From NCBI GenBank assembly GCA_032164245.1, contig JAVMKO010000005.1, positions 42,746,133 through 42,810,132 of the forward strand: a stretch of 64,000 nt of DNA, read 5' to 3'. The position numbers and the translations under genes are program-made. Below, piece by piece: positions 1 through 10,800 of the stretch. Each line of letters begins with the position of its first letter. Within the stretch, counting starts at the first letter, position 1. Source of the stretch: Sternotherus odoratus (taxonomy: Eukaryota > Chordata > Testudines > Kinosternidae). The notes under the pieces are model-generated. The model saw only the letters and a program-made list of their open reading frames with translations, was not told the DNA's origin and ran no database searches.

Positions 1-2331
1 TGCTCATGCATTCTCACTGGCACGTCTCATAACCTACATCAGTGGCCTATCCCCGCTTGTGTCCATGCTCAAAGTGCCATACAAAAGTCTGATGATTTTT
101 TTCTTAATAATGAGAAAAGCGTGTCCCCCCTTGGCCCCCAACTCTCCTTGGACTCCAAAATGGCTTGACAGTTTTTTGCTCAATCGTTTGGATATCAATT
201 CACGCGAAGGAGCCCACGCCTGGGGAATTTCAGCCCCAAAGTTCCAGCAATTTTCGAGCAACTGGAAGCAGGAGGTTAGAATGGAAACTGTTTGGCAGCT
301 GGAAGTGGAGTGACCAGTGCTGTTCCTGCCGGAATATCTGTCCATCATCAATCAATATGCCTCCAAGCCCGACAGCTCAGCCTTCTCATTTGCAGCTACT
401 GTGCCCAGAGGTATAATATGATCGCTCCAACTTCAGTTTACTCAGCTGTCAGTGCAGTCACAAGTGCGGGTGCTATTGGGAGAAGGCCAGGCATGCCTTC
501 CACCAGGGACCTCCCCCTGGTGCGGCAGGGAAGGGAGGGAGAGCAGGAAAGAAATGTTCTGGATTGGTTATTGCAGATGATGGGGCCGACACCCCATTCC
601 CATCCTGACCCATCCGCCTATTCCCATGCAGAACCATTTATCCCTATGTACAGACCCTTCCATCCCTCCATCTTCACCCATTCATTCCCATATAGATCTA
701 ATCTATCTATCTAATCTATCTATCTAGTTTTAGGCTAACATGCTGGGAGGGAATTCTTATCTTTGCCTGATGAAATGGCCACCACTTCTTCTGGGTTTTA
801 TCAGGTCTGAAGATGGTTGAGGACGTGGTACTGCTCACTGGTTGCCCACTTTCCAGGGATGGAGCCATGAGGGGCTGGCAGCTACTGAGTTGAATGTCCT
901 GAATTTTGGTGAGTCTGGGTGCAAATCTACAAGTGTCTCAGGTCATGCACCTGGGGCAGTTCTCACCCTTTCAGATCACTGCACCAGGGAAGGGCTGCCC
1001 TGGCAAAACAGGTCAGGGATGCTTCAGAGTTCCTCCTCAGTGCCGGCACTAGCCTGGTTCTTCAGTAAGAACCCCATTCAGCAGGGCACTTCTCTGTCAG
1101 GGATGAAACTCTGACCCCTGTCACAGGACACAGCTGGCCTTAGACAGCCAGGTCCTGTCTGTAACACTTCGCAGTCTGACACATGTCTAGGTTCTCCTGC
1201 TCAATGAGGATGATGCCTTTGAGGGCCGAATGTAGTCAGATGCCAATTGCTTTGCTCTGTGTTCTGGGATGTTATCAACCTTCCAATTTGCTTTCCTTCT
1301 AGGTTGCCATAACCCCTTGGTCGGCATGTGTCACAGGCCCTCTCTGTGCCTGGTCCACACAGGAGGTGAGGCTTTCACAGCCCCAGCCAGGGCTCTAGCT
1401 CCTACTGTAGCAGCTCCTGGCTTGAGCTCTGGAGTTCCCCAGGCCAAGATGGTAGCCATCCCATTCACTCCTCTGGTATTTCCAGTGCTGACAAGGTTCC
1501 CGAGCAGGGCACCCAAGACCTTAGAGCCTGGTTCTGGCTGGTGCAGAGGGGAGCAGCAGTGAAATCTCTCTCTGCTCCCAATGGACCAGCGGCTGCGCTC
1601 ATCCATATTCTGCAGATCTGCTGAGGGAAGGAGACGGGCCCAGCCTTAGAACTGCCCCCCGGCACCAGTATTGCAGTGGCTCCACAGCAGGTCACTGCGT
1701 GGGAAGCGCTCGGGATTTCTAGTCCTGCTGTGACCAGAGACAGGAGGCCTGGCTTTCCTGCTGGGGTCCTCACAGCAGTTTGCCATGATGGGAGTGCCTG
1801 AGAAACTGGCAAGGAGTCAGGCAGGTAGCATCTCTGCGGTGCCCGCTGGAGATGGAGTGGGCCAAGTGTGCATTGAGGGGTCATTGCAAAGGGATCTCTC
1901 ACTGCTGGAAACACACCCAAGCGTGGATTGCTGCCTATGAATGCTCGCAGCTGTGAGCGGGTTGACGGTGGGAGCCTAGTGTCGCCGGCTCTGCTGGTGA
2001 AGACAGAACTGCCAGCAGGAATCAGAAGGGGGCAGAGGTGCAGGCCTTAGGCTCCAGGGGCCCTGGAAGCAGCTCAGAAGGGTGGAAATGCCCTGGCACC
2101 AGGTTCTGAAGGAAGAGAGAGGCGGCTCTCAGCACAGGGGTGGCATGGGAGAAGGCACAAAGCCGAGGGGGGGAGGGGAAGAAGGGACGTTAGGGGCTTG
2201 GAGGGAAGTTTGAAGAAAGTTTGTCGTTCACATCACCCTGGTTAAAATGCACCTCGCCCGCTCCTCCCCTGAGCCCAGCTCTGCCTGGCATAGCATGGGC
2301 AAAGGGAAAACTGCACTCAGGCTGCCCCATG
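1..2331. other. Semaphorin intron, unique-looking sequence
   Basis: No exon, RNA gene or clear repeat is visible here. A short tetranucleotide (tatc) run lies near 694-726. No sequence encoding the next expected sema-domain exon (Asp-Asp-Lys-Leu-Tyr-Phe-Phe-Phe type) can be seen on the minus strand. Confidence 0.6.
694..726. repeat. Short (TATC)n microsatellite
   Basis: Interrupted atct/tatc units read as aatctatctat repeated. It is an ordinary simple repeat in the intron. Confidence 0.8.
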
Positions 2332-3454
2332 TGTGATGTTATTGACATGAACTATAACTGTATAGATCATTGTTGCAACCACTGTTATATATTTGCAGCA
2401 AATATTGTACAGAGGTCGTCATGTGAGGTGTCTATAGAAAGGTTACAGTTTATGTTGGTTATGATTATGCAATTTGTATTTGTGTATCATTTTTGTAGTT
2501 GAAGTTATGAGTATTGGCTATGTACTTGTATCTCATTGTATTTTGATTCTAAGTAGCCTCTAAGTGAAGCATTTGGTCAGCTTCTTGAGAAAGGACTATT
2601 CTCAGTAAGTGCCCAATCAAGAAACACTTAACTGTCAATGAACTTTGGGAGACGCCAATCCACATCTGAGCTTTCCTGGGGATGTTCAAACTAACATGTA
2701 AACAATGGCGTCAGCCTGTAAAGAACTGAGTCATGCATGGACATGTGACTCCAAACTCTATCTTACTGCTGTGGTTTACCAAGAGAGAACAAAGGGGTGT
2801 CCTTCAACAGGGCAGGGGATATAAAAGGCCCTGGAAACCCCTCCATTTTGTCTTCAATCCTGCTTCTTGCCTCTGGAGGAACCTTGATACAAACTAAAGC
2901 TCTGAACAAAGGACTGAATGACCCATCCCAGCTGCGGATATACTCCAGAGACTTGATTTGAACCTGCAGTTTATTCCATCACTGCTACAAGCCTGAACCA
3001 AGAACTTTGCCATTACTGTATGTAATTGATTCAATTGAACCAATCTTAGCGCTCATCTATGTTTCTTTCTTTTTCTAAATAGATGTTTAGATTTTAGATT
3101 CTAAAGGAGTGGCAACAGTGTGATTTGTGGGTAAGATCTGATTTGTATATTGACCTGGGTCTGGGGCTTCATCCTTTGGGATCGGGAGAACCTTTTTTCT
3201 TTTACTGGGATATTGGTTTTCATAACCATTTGTCTCCACAACGAGAGGCGCTGGTGGTGATACTGGGAAAATGGAGTGTCTAAGGGAATTGCTTGTATGG
3301 TTTATGGTTAGCCAGTGGGGTGAGACCGAATGGCTGGTTTGGTTTGCCTTAGAGGTGGAGAAACCCCAGCCTGGGGCTGTGACTGCCCTGCTCTAAGCAA
3401 TTCATCCTGAACTGGTACCCTCAGTTGTGTCCCACCAAAGCCAGCATCATTACA
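2332..3454 (+). mobile_element. Solo LTR, family A (1.1 kb)
   Basis: The unit begins TGTGATG and ends CATTACA, and it is bordered by a perfect 5-bp target duplication ccatg (2327-2331 and 3455-3459). A TATA box (atataaaagg, about 2819-2828) precedes the segment ccattttgtcttc, as in LTR promoters. The same sequence recurs at 6396-7944 in the same orientation and in rearranged form at 24593-25571 in the opposite orientation. No internal gag/pol is attached, so it is a solo LTR left by LTR-LTR recombination. The retroelement class (ERV or other) cannot be told from the LTR alone. Confidence 0.85.
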
Positions 3455-3459
3455 CCATG

Positions 3460-3771
3460 ATGTAATGGTGTAATGGCACAGCCTTGCCAAGCTGGCACGA
3501 GGCCATGACTGCCTTCTGCCGGTGCTAAGTCATGGAGACTCTCCTGAAACGCTGCAGGGGGTGGGGATCTCCTGGGCACTTGTGGGATGTGAGCCCCATC
3601 CTGGATGTAATGCTCATGCCACGTGAGCCCCAGAGAAGCCCCAGGGATGGCAGGCCAGAGGACACCCAGGCACTGGGCTTTATACAGACCGCGAGGCCCC
3701 TGGGCAGCATCCCATTGTCCTGGTGATGCCTAATGCCGGCCCATCCCCACCCACGGCTACCTCGGACTCAC
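3460..3771. other. Intron between solo LTR and exon
   Basis: This is downstream intron sequence adjoining the donor of the 3772-3891 exon. Nothing further is recognised. Confidence 0.6.
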
Positions 3772-3891
3772 CGTTAAGCCAGCGGGAGTTGTACTGGTCA
3801 GTCCTCATGGCCGTCTGCTTGCCCATGGTGCGGAAGATGGCCGCGTCCGTGCCCATGAAGTCAATGTAGACGCCAGCATAGAGCTCCTCAT
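3772..3891 (-). CDS. SEMA3F: Semaphorin-3F exon: sema domain, last exon in window
   Basis: This 120-nt exon has acceptor caccttcag and donor gtgagt on the minus strand. Two bases complete Asn, 39 codons follow, and a final G starts the next codon (Asp in the human protein). It encodes EELYAGVYIDFMGTDAAIF, then Arg-Thr-Met-Gly-Lys and TAMRTDQYNSRWLN. The family signature Asp-Phe-Met-Gly-Thr-Asp-Ala and the Arg-Thr-Asp-x-Tyr-Asn block are intact. The only clear change from human (recalled) is Met for Leu in the Arg-Thr-Leu-Gly-Lys segment. The following sema-domain exon is not in the remaining 3.7 kb on the left, so the gene continues beyond coordinate 1. The five exons together give about one quarter of the full protein. 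Confidence 0.94.
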
Positions 3892-6395
3892 CTGAAGGTG
3901 GGAGGCAGAGATCAGCAGGGACTGGGGTGTGTGTGGGAGCAGTTCCTGAAGGGGAAGGGTGGGGGGCCTGAGGACTCCCCAGCCCCTCCTCATGCACACC
4001 CTTTGTCCTGCCCCTGAGTCCTGCCCAAAGGGGGAGGTTCGCGGGGTGGGGGGGGGGGGGGTGGGGAGGTTGGGAGGTGGAGGGTTGAGGGCTGATTGGC
4101 ATGGGGGTGGTGGCTGATGCCCTTTCTTTACCAGGACATCCTGGGGCAGGGGGTGGAATGCAGGATCCCACCATGGCAGTCAGGGAATGAAGCAGTGCCA
4201 GGGCTGGTGTGTAAGGCAATACCCTCACCTGGAGAGGATCAGAAGCAGCCAAGGGCCCACAGGGGGAGGGATTAGCAGTGAGAGCTTTGGGTAGTGGTCC
4301 TAGGGGAGCTCAGCACCGCTGTTGCCCAGAGAGGCCAGGGGACGGGAGGACATCTATACTGCTCTGGGTTATTTCACTGACCCGTCTCACTCTCCTGTCC
4401 TTTGCAACCCCATCCCAGCCAGCTCTGCCCCTCACCACCCCAGGGGCAAAGCACCACAGACACCAGGGCTGCCATGCTCTGTGCTTTGGCCTGGCACCTT
4501 CCAGGAGGGCGCCAGCAGTGCCCGGGGCTGCACCTGATCAGCTGGGGGTGGGGGGAATGGGAGGTGATTGGGGAGAATAGAAACAGAAATAGGACAGGAG
4601 GTCAGGGTGGAGACACTCTCAGTAAACGGGTCTGACTCACTGTGGCCACTCCTACCCCAGGGTTGGATTGGACCTTGTCAAGGAAAGAGATGCCCTGGGG
4701 ATTTTTCTATCATCTGTCAGTGGCCGTCGGAGCCTCTCCTATCCCATCTTCCACTCTGTTCTATCTAGGTTCATCCCACACCTGTCACCATGGAATCCAG
4801 TGTCTCTTGCCATGCCACAGTCCTCCAAGACCTCACATTGGGCCAAAGTGCCCTGTCTGTGTGTGACTTGACCCACTGTTTTCCCTCCCATACACCCGGA
4901 CTGGGTTTGCTGGCCCCACAGCTGCTGGGCCCTGCATTCAGATCCCTGCCTGGCTTCCTCAGGGGCAGCGATCTTCAGTGGAGCTGCAGAACGTTGGCCA
5001 AGCTAAAGTCTCCGGGGAGGGGGGAGCAGCCCCCTGCCCTGCAGTACTAAACAGCTTCTCATCGCCTCTTTTTAACATTAATCTCAAACCACCTAATATT
5101 TTCCTGGCATGCAGTCAGCCCTGGCACTCAACCCTGATTGGTGCATGTCCCGCCCCTGGGGCCGGCCCACTGTTCCACTCTGATGCAGCTGGGAGGGAAA
5201 GCCGGGATCTCTGGGCCACCCCCCATGCAGTTGTGGCGCTGGCTAGTTCAAGAGGGTGGGGTACAGCCTAGGGGAGGCACAAAATGGGAGCTCGTGGGGA
5301 GAGACTTCCCCCGCAATGAGCAATGGAGAGTCATGGTGGAGTCTTGTGCCAGGCCAGCAGCATGTTTCAGGTGGGTGCCATACCAGGGGAACCATCTGCA
5401 CCAGGACCAGGAAGAGAACAGCCAGCGCCACAGGGCTCTGCTCCCTGGCTTGTCTCAGGCCAAGCCTGGACAGGAGTTCTGGAGCTCCCTCCCCAACCTA
5501 GACCGGGCAAGCCCATGTTTTTCACCCAGACATGCAGCTGAAGAGATATCAGTTGTCATTTTTATCATAGTGTGCCGACAACAGGCTCTAGATTCCTTTG
5601 AGGTTATGCTGGACTTTCCCCTAACTACCCAAACAAGTATACTTTACACACCTGACCACAATTCAAAATCAATTTGTTTTCTTAACTTTGTATTAAAGAT
5701 TGTGGTACATAATTAATGTTTAACATGACATTTAATTATTCTTACTCCTCATATGCAACTCACTTTCAGATAGACATATTTTAACTTTTAATTGTAACCC
5801 CAACTTTAAATTGGCTTCAGCTCCCCGTAACCTGCAAGTGGCTGCTTCTGGCTGGAGTGGCAAGTTCGCATGGGATGCAGTGCAGTGGTGTCTGCACAAG
5901 GTGGGGCTCACCAGCAGCCGAGACCAGGGAAGGGTCAGTATATCCCTGCCCAGAGCAGGCAGCAGGCGTTCTGTGGCTGTCGACTTCCCCTGGGCAGCGA
6001 GAGCGGTCATGTGGCACCAATAGAGAGGGTGATCGAGGGTTCAGTTGGTGGCAGCAGGGAGGACGGAGTAGCCCAACAGGACTAACACGTTATCTGCAGC
6101 GGCTGCATCCCCTGGGAGCCAACCAGCCAGGTCTCTCCTGGCTCCAGGCCAGAGCTCAACTGGGCTCTGACGTGCCCGGGCACCTTCCCAGTTGCCTGGT
6201 CCCTTGGCACCTTCCTGTCCTGGCTGAAGTGGGTTCTGGCAAGCAGACAAGTGTAGCTCTTTGGGCTCTGGTGCCCCCCGGACCTTGGCTACTCCACCTT
6301 CACCCCTGCAGACATCTCCCCGCATGGAGAGCAGGCAACAGCCACGTCTGCATTTCCCCTTCACTGCTCTGGCCCTTTCCTGGCCTTGTGCCTTG
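3892..6395. other. Semaphorin intron, no recognised features
   Basis: This intron sequence contains a G-run at about 4041-4062. Open frames in it are short and unlike any family I know. Confidence 0.6.
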
Positions 6396-7944
6396 TGTCA
6401 CGTTACAGGAATTACTTGGGATCATATAGATCATTGGAGCAACCAAGGTCCTAGGGTGACACCAAATCTTATGTGAAGGGGGTCATAACAGGTGTCTATG
6501 ACCAGGTTATGGAGGGCTAATTATGAATATGCCATTAATATGTGTGTATCTTTTTTGAAACTAAAGTTATGAATATTGGATATATGGTGCCTGTACTTCA
6601 AACTGATGCTTGGCTGCTGGGTGACATCTCAGACAAGCTGTTGTTAACTTGGCTGGCCTGGCTGATGGGCCATTAAGGGACATCAACCACACAATGGACT
6701 TTGTATATGTCTGTCCACACCCGAGCTGCTCTAGGAATGTCAACTGCCTGGTCAGAAACTAAATCCTGTAGAGTCCATTTTGCAACCGGACTCTGTAAAA
6801 GAAGGAGGGTCTTGGCCCAGAAGAGAGAGTCTATAAAAGCTGGAAGAAGCATCCTCCATTTTGTCTTCTACCTTGAGCCTGCAGCCTGCCCTGCTTCCAG
6901 CTCTGAATGGACTTTGCTACACTCTGGCCAAAGGTGCTGACCCATCCCCTCAAGGGGATGCTTTCTAAAGACTTTAAGTTAAACCTGCAGTTTATTCTAC
7001 CTTTGCTGCTGCAAGCCTGAAACAAGAGATGTACCATTACTGCATGTAATTGATTTCTTTTAACCATTAACCCTCACCTATACCCTTTTCCTTGTATAAT
7101 AAACTGTGGCAAGGTGCTGGCCAGGAGTGCCTGAGCCAGCCCTGCTGGCCCTTTAAGAGGGAGGAAAACCTCTGAAAACCTCCCCTAGCAGGGAAGGCTA
7201 ATTAGCCACCTGGGTGTAGCCCTGAGCTGCAGAGGGCTTAATGGGTCATACCTGGCAGCCTCCTCAAGGGATAAAAGCCTGCCAGGGAGGAAGCCCAGGA
7301 TGGTGGTGATGTGGTAGAGGAGCTGGTAGCGTGGAGAGAGAAGGAGACAGAGAAGGGAGTAGAGTTGAGGAAAGTAGCTGAGCTAATTATTCCTGAAGCC
7401 AGCCAAGTGAGGGCTGGGCCTGAGTCTCAGCTGAACTGTGTAGAGTTGTATATCGGTGGTGGGGTTTGCACTAAGCTGCACTGTGAATAAAGAGCACTGT
7501 GAGTCACAGAAGAGTCTCCTGCCTGTTTGTGACGTGGGGGAAGAGCGGATCTCTTACAAAACCTTTAGATTTTAGATTCTAAAGGATTGGCAACAGCGTG
7601 ATTTGTGGGAAGATCTAATTTGTATATTGACCTGGGTCTGGGGCCTGATTCTTTGGAATTGGGGAGAACCGTTTTCTTTATCTGGGGGATTGGTTTTCAT
7701 AACCATTGATCCCCAGGACAGGTGGCTGCTGGTGGTGATACAGGGAATCTGGAGTGTCTAAGGGAATTGCTTGTGTGACTTGTGGTTAGCCAGTGGGGCG
7801 AAACCAAAGTCTTTTCTGTTTGGCTGGTTTGGTTTACCTTAGTGTGAAAACCCCCCCAGCTTTGGGCTGTAGTTGCCCCTTTGGAAGCAATCTGTCCTGA
7901 TCTGACACTCACAGTTGGATCCCACCAGGAACAGCACCGTCACA
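6396..7944 (+). mobile_element. Solo LTR, family A, split by a younger LTR
   Basis: The unit begins TGTCACG and ends GTCACA, with a perfect 5-bp duplication ccttg at 6391-6395 and 7945-7949. It matches the 2332-3454 LTR along its length, including a TATA box (tataaaa, 6832-6838), the ccattttgtcttc segment and the shared gattttagattctaaagg block. A 454-bp family B LTR plus its 4-bp duplication interrupts it at 7105-7562. Without the insert it is about 1.09 kb, close to the first copy. Confidence 0.87.
7105..7558 (+). mobile_element. Solo LTR, family B (454 bp), nested
   Basis: It begins TGTGGCAAGG and ends CTCTTACA, with a 4-bp duplication aaac on both sides (7101-7104 and 7559-7562). The TATA-like box is gataaaag (7270-7277) and the polyadenylation signal is aataaa (7486-7491). 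Removing it restores the family A sequence seen at 2332-3454, which proves the insertion order. A second copy lies at 60371-60838 in reverse orientation. Confidence 0.88.
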
Positions 7945-8128
7945 CCTTGGCAATGGCTGGCACCATCATACCCCCTTTGCCCCTCTTGGTCTAGGTCCAT
8001 CTATGGTCCTGGAATCAGTGCCGAGAACCAGCTGGGTGTCCCTCTGGAGCCCCACAGGGCCCAGCCAGAGCAGACCCCATCCCCTTGGCCATCTTGCAGT
8101 GCTGCAGTTACAAGAGAGAAGGACTCAC

Positions 8129-8222
8129 TTATCAAGGCCGAGACGCTGTCCACCTTGGGGTCATAGGAGCACTTCCCTTTCCCTGATTCCAGCTTCTCCG
8201 GCTCCAGGTAGAAGATATAATC
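8129..8222 (-). CDS. SEMA3F: Semaphorin-3F exon: sema domain, 31 codons
   Basis: This 94-nt exon has acceptor tgttccag and donor gtgagt on the minus strand. It encodes DYIFYLEPEKLESGKGKC followed by Ser-Tyr-Asp-Pro and ends in Ser-Ala-Leu-Ile plus the first base of an Asn codon. That Asn is completed by AT at the start of the exon at 3772-3891. The SGKGKC-x-YDP block is a near-invariant semaphorin motif whose Cys is disulfide-bonded in the sema fold. The exon lies only about 180 bp from the end of a 1.5-kb solo LTR (6396-7944) that has itself been invaded by a second LTR. The intron upstream is 9868 bp and the one downstream is 4237 bp. Confidence 0.94.
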
Positions 8223-9219
8223 CTGGAACAGAGATAGGAGGGAGCCCATTACACCTGCGCCTTCTGTTTCCATAGGACAGAGGAGCCCAACGCGCTTTCA
8301 TAACTCCACAGCGCTCACAAGCCTCACCGCACCCAGCAGTGAAATGCAGCCTCCTCTGCGGGGGGAGCACAGCAGCTGTTTAGCAGCCCACAGTCACGCT
8401 GCGCATACCAAATGGCAGGGAATGACGGAGAATGCTGGGTCCACTGGAACTGCGGAGGTAAAGTTAGAGGCAGAACGGAATTACCCATTGCCGAGGCGGA
8501 ATCTGAGCGGGACACGGGGGTTATCACTTCTCGTCTGGGGAATTATGTCATGGGATCGTTCCCAGCTCCGGCACCAAACTCCAGCTGGGGGCATCCCGGA
8601 GGCAACCTGGGAGCATCAGCTGATGCAGAATGTGTTGGCGAAGCGGAATAGTGAGGGCCTGTTACTCCAGTGCTACTGCAAGTGCCCCATTCCCTTCCCA
8701 GCTGGGCCTACACAAAGTTCTCAATGGCACAAGGCCCAGGTTGCCCAGCGATCGCCCCATCACGGCATCTGTCCTTCTGTCTCTACCATTAATCTCGCTG
8801 GAGTCATTGGCGGTGGGGCCCCCGTCTGGCCACACCTTTGCCCTGGCTTTCCATGCAGAGTAGCATTGCATGCAGGTTTATTACAGTAGTAACAGCCACA
8901 AGCTGACAACTCTGCCATCTCGTGCAAGCAACGGTACCTCAGCCATGCCGGGGGCGCTGACCCCCAGCTAAGAGGGCCTAATCATTCATTTTTAACAGGC
9001 AAGCTGCCATCCAAATATTAACCAGGCCTGGCCCTGCTTAGCGTGTGAGAGCAGAGACAGTCAGCGCCCCTGCATGTTATGACAGCCTCAGAGTGACTGA
9101 TTTGCAGGAATGCCGCTGGTTGCCAGCCACAAGCCATTTGATGGCAGCCTGGGTTAGAACAAAAACAGAAGCAACCCCAGCAAGGGCCCATCTGAGTGGC
9201 TGCTAAGGAAATGACCTTC
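8223..9219. other. Intron, no recognised features
   Basis: This is the start of the 9.9-kb intron between the exons at 8129-8222 and 18091-18210. I see no repeat or gene in it. Confidence 0.55.
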
Positions 9220-9312
9220 CAGTACAAGCAGCAATGAGCTTAAAGCCTCCACAGCCCTTCATCCTTTGCATGCGATGCCACAATTATTGTCTACTAATTA
9301 AACTCCATTGAT
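9220..9312. promoter_or_regulatory. AT-rich candidate conserved noncoding block
   Basis: An octamer-like tttgcat and homeodomain-type cores ctaattaaa and attgatta are packed within 90 bp of otherwise GC-rich intron. The texture resembles an ancient enhancer. The call rests on motif density only. Confidence 0.25.
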
Positions 9313-9659
9313 TAGGAAACACAGGAAGTGGGGACAGCAAGTGTCTCTATGTAAATGGGTGTTGGAAGATCAAATGGTGAGATCAGGCGACACATCCTAC
9401 CCTCACATTGGGTCATGCCACCAGTACTGGGCGATTTCATTCCAGGAAGTTCCACCCACCAGTTCTGCAATCCAGAAAGTCCTGCCCCTTAGGATGGCAT
9501 TCTAAGCAGTTCGACAATTTATTTACTTTGGACATTTGACCTTATTTGGGAAATAGTCCCTGGTTTCCCTATAAAGCAGGTCCCAAGTCAGCAAACCATC
9601 CCTGTTCAACAAAGCACTTAAGAATGTTTAACTCGGGTGTTGCCAACTTTAAATGCAGA

Positions 9660-9960
9660 AAAATCCTTAGTCTGGCCTGCCAAAATCATGAGATTGGCTT
9701 AAAAACCATGAGATTTGGGGAAAAAACCCCTAATAATAATTGTGGGGTTGTTTTTCTTTGATTTCTAGTTCTCAAGCTTTTGGGGCGCACTTGTGTCATG
9801 TTTCCAAGATTTCCTCTGCAACCAGGAGGGCTAGAAACTGCCTTTGACTTTGAACGAAAGCTGAGACTCCTGCGATCTCTTGATTCCACCAGCTGGAGTT
9901 TTACACAAATACTCTAGAAACTGCCAGTCTCGCAATCAAACCGGGAAAGTCAGCAGCAGT
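9660..9960 (+). repeat. Dispersed repeat with 'atgagattggctta' core
   Basis: The segment aaatcatgagattggctta recurs in reverse complement at 55900-55935 (taagccaatctcaggattt) together with a shared ctagaaactgcc-type flank. This shows a dispersed family. Ends and class are unresolved. Confidence 0.5.
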
Positions 9961-10474
9961 ATTAACTTTTAACCGTAAAATTTAAGCGTGTGCTTAAGTG
10001 CTTTGCTGAATGGGGTCCATATTTAATTAGGCCTTTTCTGTGCTAGTGATTTCCCTCAAGTCCAGCCAGCCACCACTGTAGCTGTACCTGGGCTAAATAG
10101 CTGTAGTGTACGCAGGGCTAAATAGCTATTTGCACCGATTGAGCCCACCCCTGCTTGCCACTTGGGCTGGCTGCTTCTGTGCCAGCTGTGGCTTCTCTTG
10201 TGTCCAAAAGGGGTCGCTACACCAGGGTGCCATCCTCCATGCAGCCCAGGCATTAGCCAGCTTCTCCCGCAATCTGAGTGGGACCCCCAACAGTGAAAGC
10301 AGAGAAAAGCATCACAGAGAAGGAAGGCTGTGAGTAACACCACAGAACTGACCGGGGTGGGGCTGAGAGTGATATTTCACTCATGATTGAGACAGGCTAG
10401 ATTTCAATGGATGGCAGCCCTTTGAACTTGCTCCAAGTTCCCAGGCCATCTCCATGGCAGCCTGCTTACCACCG

Positions 10475-10800
10475 TGCGATTTACCTCGTAGTAGTCCTAC
10501 ACCAGCAATGGGCTTGCCTTGTTTGTCCCCCCCAGCGATGCTATCACCATCTTATGCCCATCATAACTTTTGGGAGGGGTATTCAATCTTGTACATAGGG
10601 CATGAGTCAATCGCTGGCTACTAGAGACCTACGTGGGGAGATTACCTGACTTCGACCACTGCAGGGCTTTTACACCTTCCCCTGCAGCAGCTGGCGCCGG
10701 CATCAGTCAGAGACAGGACACTGGGCTGGATGGACCTCGGTTCTGATCCAGCCTGGCAATGCCCATGTTCCTGTGTATCTGGGCAGTCCAAGGCATCTCA
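10475..10800 (+). mobile_element. CR1-like 3' tail fragment
   Basis: The stretch gacactgggctggatggac followed by a gatccagcctggcaatgcc segment is the diverged form of the common sauropsid tail in which a ctggatggacc block precedes a ggtctgacccagtatggc block. A related piece lies in reverse orientation at 56130-56370. The assignment to CR1 or a CR1-tailed SINE is from memory of these consensus sequences. Confidence 0.5.

Noticed and set aside
3680..4252. 190-codon minus-strand open frame containing semaphorin residues as one single exon
   Set aside because: Only the part 3772-3891 resembles the family. Good acceptor and donor sites mark the true exon, and the rest is read-through into intron.
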